DNA of 64,000 bases, taken from contig JAIVEN010000002.1 in NCBI GenBank assembly GCA_026686845.1, positions 20,496,001 through 20,560,000 on the forward strand, read 5' to 3'. Under the pieces are notes generated by a model. That model saw only the letters and a list, made by a program, of their open reading frames with translations, searched no databases and was not told where the DNA came from. Position 1 is the stretch's first letter, and each line of letters starts with the position of its first letter. Shown in pieces: positions 62,601-64,000 of the stretch. A program made the translations under genes and the position numbers. The DNA comes from Adenanthera pavonina (Eukaryota > Streptophyta > Magnoliopsida > Fabales > Fabaceae).

Positions 62601-64000
62601 GCTCTTTGGAATGGAAAGACCTCATATGATAGGTATGTGTTTATTAATTTCTAGTTCTGGTTATAATTAATTTCAGCTAAAATAAAGTTATTTATTTCCA
62701 TTTTTTTGCAAAACTGATGTTGAAAAATTGGCTTATTTATATAATACTGACGTTGGCCTGTCAATTCTCTTCTGTAGGATATCATGCCTTTTTAACCAGG
62801 AACTACTACAACTTGCAATGAAGAACTTTGAGTTCAGGCAAACACTGTACAAAAATGAGTTGGAGGAACTCAAGAGGTTTGTAAAACAACCTCTATCAGT
62901 TTGTGTCGAGAGATATCTTGAACTGACAGAATTAATGAATTGCACAGTTACTTAATTATCACTAATCAGTATCTAATTAACATATAGGTGGTCTGAAGAC
63001 TTGGGCCTGAGAAGTATGGGATTTGGCAGAGAGAAAACCACATATTGTTATTATGCAGTTGCTGCTGCCGCCACTTTCCTACCGCATGATTCTTATGTCA
63101 GAATGCTAGTCGCAAAGAGTGGCATCATTATTACTGTTGCTGATGATTTCTTTGACGCGAAAGCTTCTCTTTCTGAACTCGAAGATCTCACAGATGCAAT
63201 AGGAAGGTAAACGTCAAAATCAAGAGTTTCAGACCATTACCATCAGTTTTCATCTAAATAGTTGCATTTTACTGATTCATAGATGGGATAGTGGGGGCTT
63301 AAGCAGCCACAGCAAAGTAATATTCGATGCTCTTGATGATCTTGTGAGTGAAGCTGCAGAAAGATATCGTGTACAAGAAGGAGCTGATGTAACAAGTAGC
63401 CTACGAGAGCTTGTAAGTTAGATAGATTTTAATGAGTCAATTTTAAAGTAATCTAGTAGCCGACTCATCGAGCAAATACTAACATATCAAAATGTGTTAA
63501 TTCTGTGAAGTGGTATGAAACATTTGCTTCGTGGCTGGAAGAGGCAAAGTGGGGTAGAAATGGGCACACACCCTCCATTGATGATTACCTCAAGACCGGC
63601 ATGATCTCCATCGCCACACACACCGTCGTTCTTCCAGCTTGCTGTTTTCTGAAGCCCAGCTTGCCCAATGACAAGCTAAGGCCATCCCAATATGAAACCA
63701 TAACAAAATTGCTGATGATTATTTCTCGTTTATTAAATGATTTACAAGGCTACCAGGTAATTTTATAGACATATCTCTAAAAACTGTACTTGGCCATTTA
63801 AAGCGTCTTGCGTAACACATGGTTAGCGTATGTGCAGAAGGAAAAGGAGGAAGGGAAAGTGAACTCTGTTCTGATAAACTTGATAGAGAATCCAGAGAAT
63901 GATAGGGAAGTTTCAATGGCTTTTGTGAGAGAGATAATTGGAAAGAAGAACAAAGAGTTCATGGAGCATGTTTTAATGGATGGCATGTGTGATTGGCCTA
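59696..64000 (+). CDS. GES: (E,E)-geranyllinalool synthase-like TPS-e/f terpene synthase, 3' end cut off
   Basis: Twelve exons join in frame: 59696-60038, 60401-60593, 60704-60927, 61041-61164, 61896-62011, 62114-62322, 62517-62632, 62778-62876, 62988-63206, 63283-63412, 63511-63756 and 63838 onward. They give at least 727 residues; the family has about 800-860. The class II motif DXDD is replaced by QLHK (about 313-316). The class I motif DDFFD (527-531) and NDLQGYQKE (667-675) bind the Mg2+-diphosphate. There is no plastid transit peptide. Blocks such as GREKTTYCYY and LMIISRLLNDLQ resemble Arabidopsis TPS04. The expected reaction is geranylgeranyl diphosphate to geranyllinalool, precursor of the volatile homoterpene TMTT or of diterpene glycosides. 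Linalool or nerolidol synthase activity (TPS-f) is the main alternative. Confidence 0.92.

Noticed and set aside
1..64000. CRISPR array, operon, tRNA or rRNA gene, or viral insertion
   Set aside because: The DNA is plant nuclear. No regularly spaced repeats with unique spacers, no complete tRNA or rRNA gene, and no recognisable viral coding sequence were seen on either strand.

Overview
This window is nuclear DNA of a flowering plant, most likely a eudicot. It is strongly AT-rich, its genes are split by GT-AG introns, and the space between them is filled with small DNA-transposon derivatives (MITEs), microsatellites and plant-specific repeats. Gene families restricted to or typical of plants are present: NAC transcription factor, TPS-e/f terpene synthase, plant TIR-domain proteins, and an ABCG half-transporter relic. 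I cannot name the species.

Layout. 1-8.1 kb: gene-free, with several Stowaway-like MITEs and a recent 102-bp tandem duplication. 8.2-9.2 kb: a two-exon gene for a 180-residue TIR-only protein. 9.2-25.3 kb: gene-free, with an alternating purine/pyrimidine tract, a probable LINE tail, MITEs and a small foldback element. 25.4-26.1 kb: a second TIR-only gene of 176 residues with the same intron position and phase. 26.1-35.6 kb: gene-free, with a nested MITE cluster at 28.9-31.0 kb. 35.6-38.0 kb: an ABCG half-transporter pseudogene with at least four frameshifts, two internal stops, a truncating terminal stop and a lost Walker A lysine. 38-44.1 kb: gene-free, holding a 730-bp Mutator-like element with a perfect 9-bp target duplication. 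44.4-45.7 kb: an intact three-exon NAC gene of the NAC018/NAC056/NOR type. 45.7-59.6 kb: gene-free, with a Cassandra-type solo LTR carrying a 5S-rRNA-like segment, a 2.5-kb non-autonomous CACTA element and a Harbinger-like MITE next to the last promoter. 59.7 kb to the end: the first twelve exons of a geranyllinalool-synthase-like terpene synthase, cut by the window edge.

All five genes lie on the + strand but are far apart and do not form an operon or an obvious pathway cluster. TIR-only proteins (immune nucleotide signalling), geranyllinalool synthase (herbivore-induced volatile or diterpene-glycoside precursor) and a NAC factor with paired ABRE/G-box motifs are all stress-linked, but co-function is only an inference. 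I see no CRISPR array, tRNA gene, rRNA gene or virus in the window, and no clearly undescribed system. The items most worth follow-up are the TIR-only pair, the 5S-bearing solo LTR, the CACTA element with a tRNA-like promoter inside it, and the nested MITEs.
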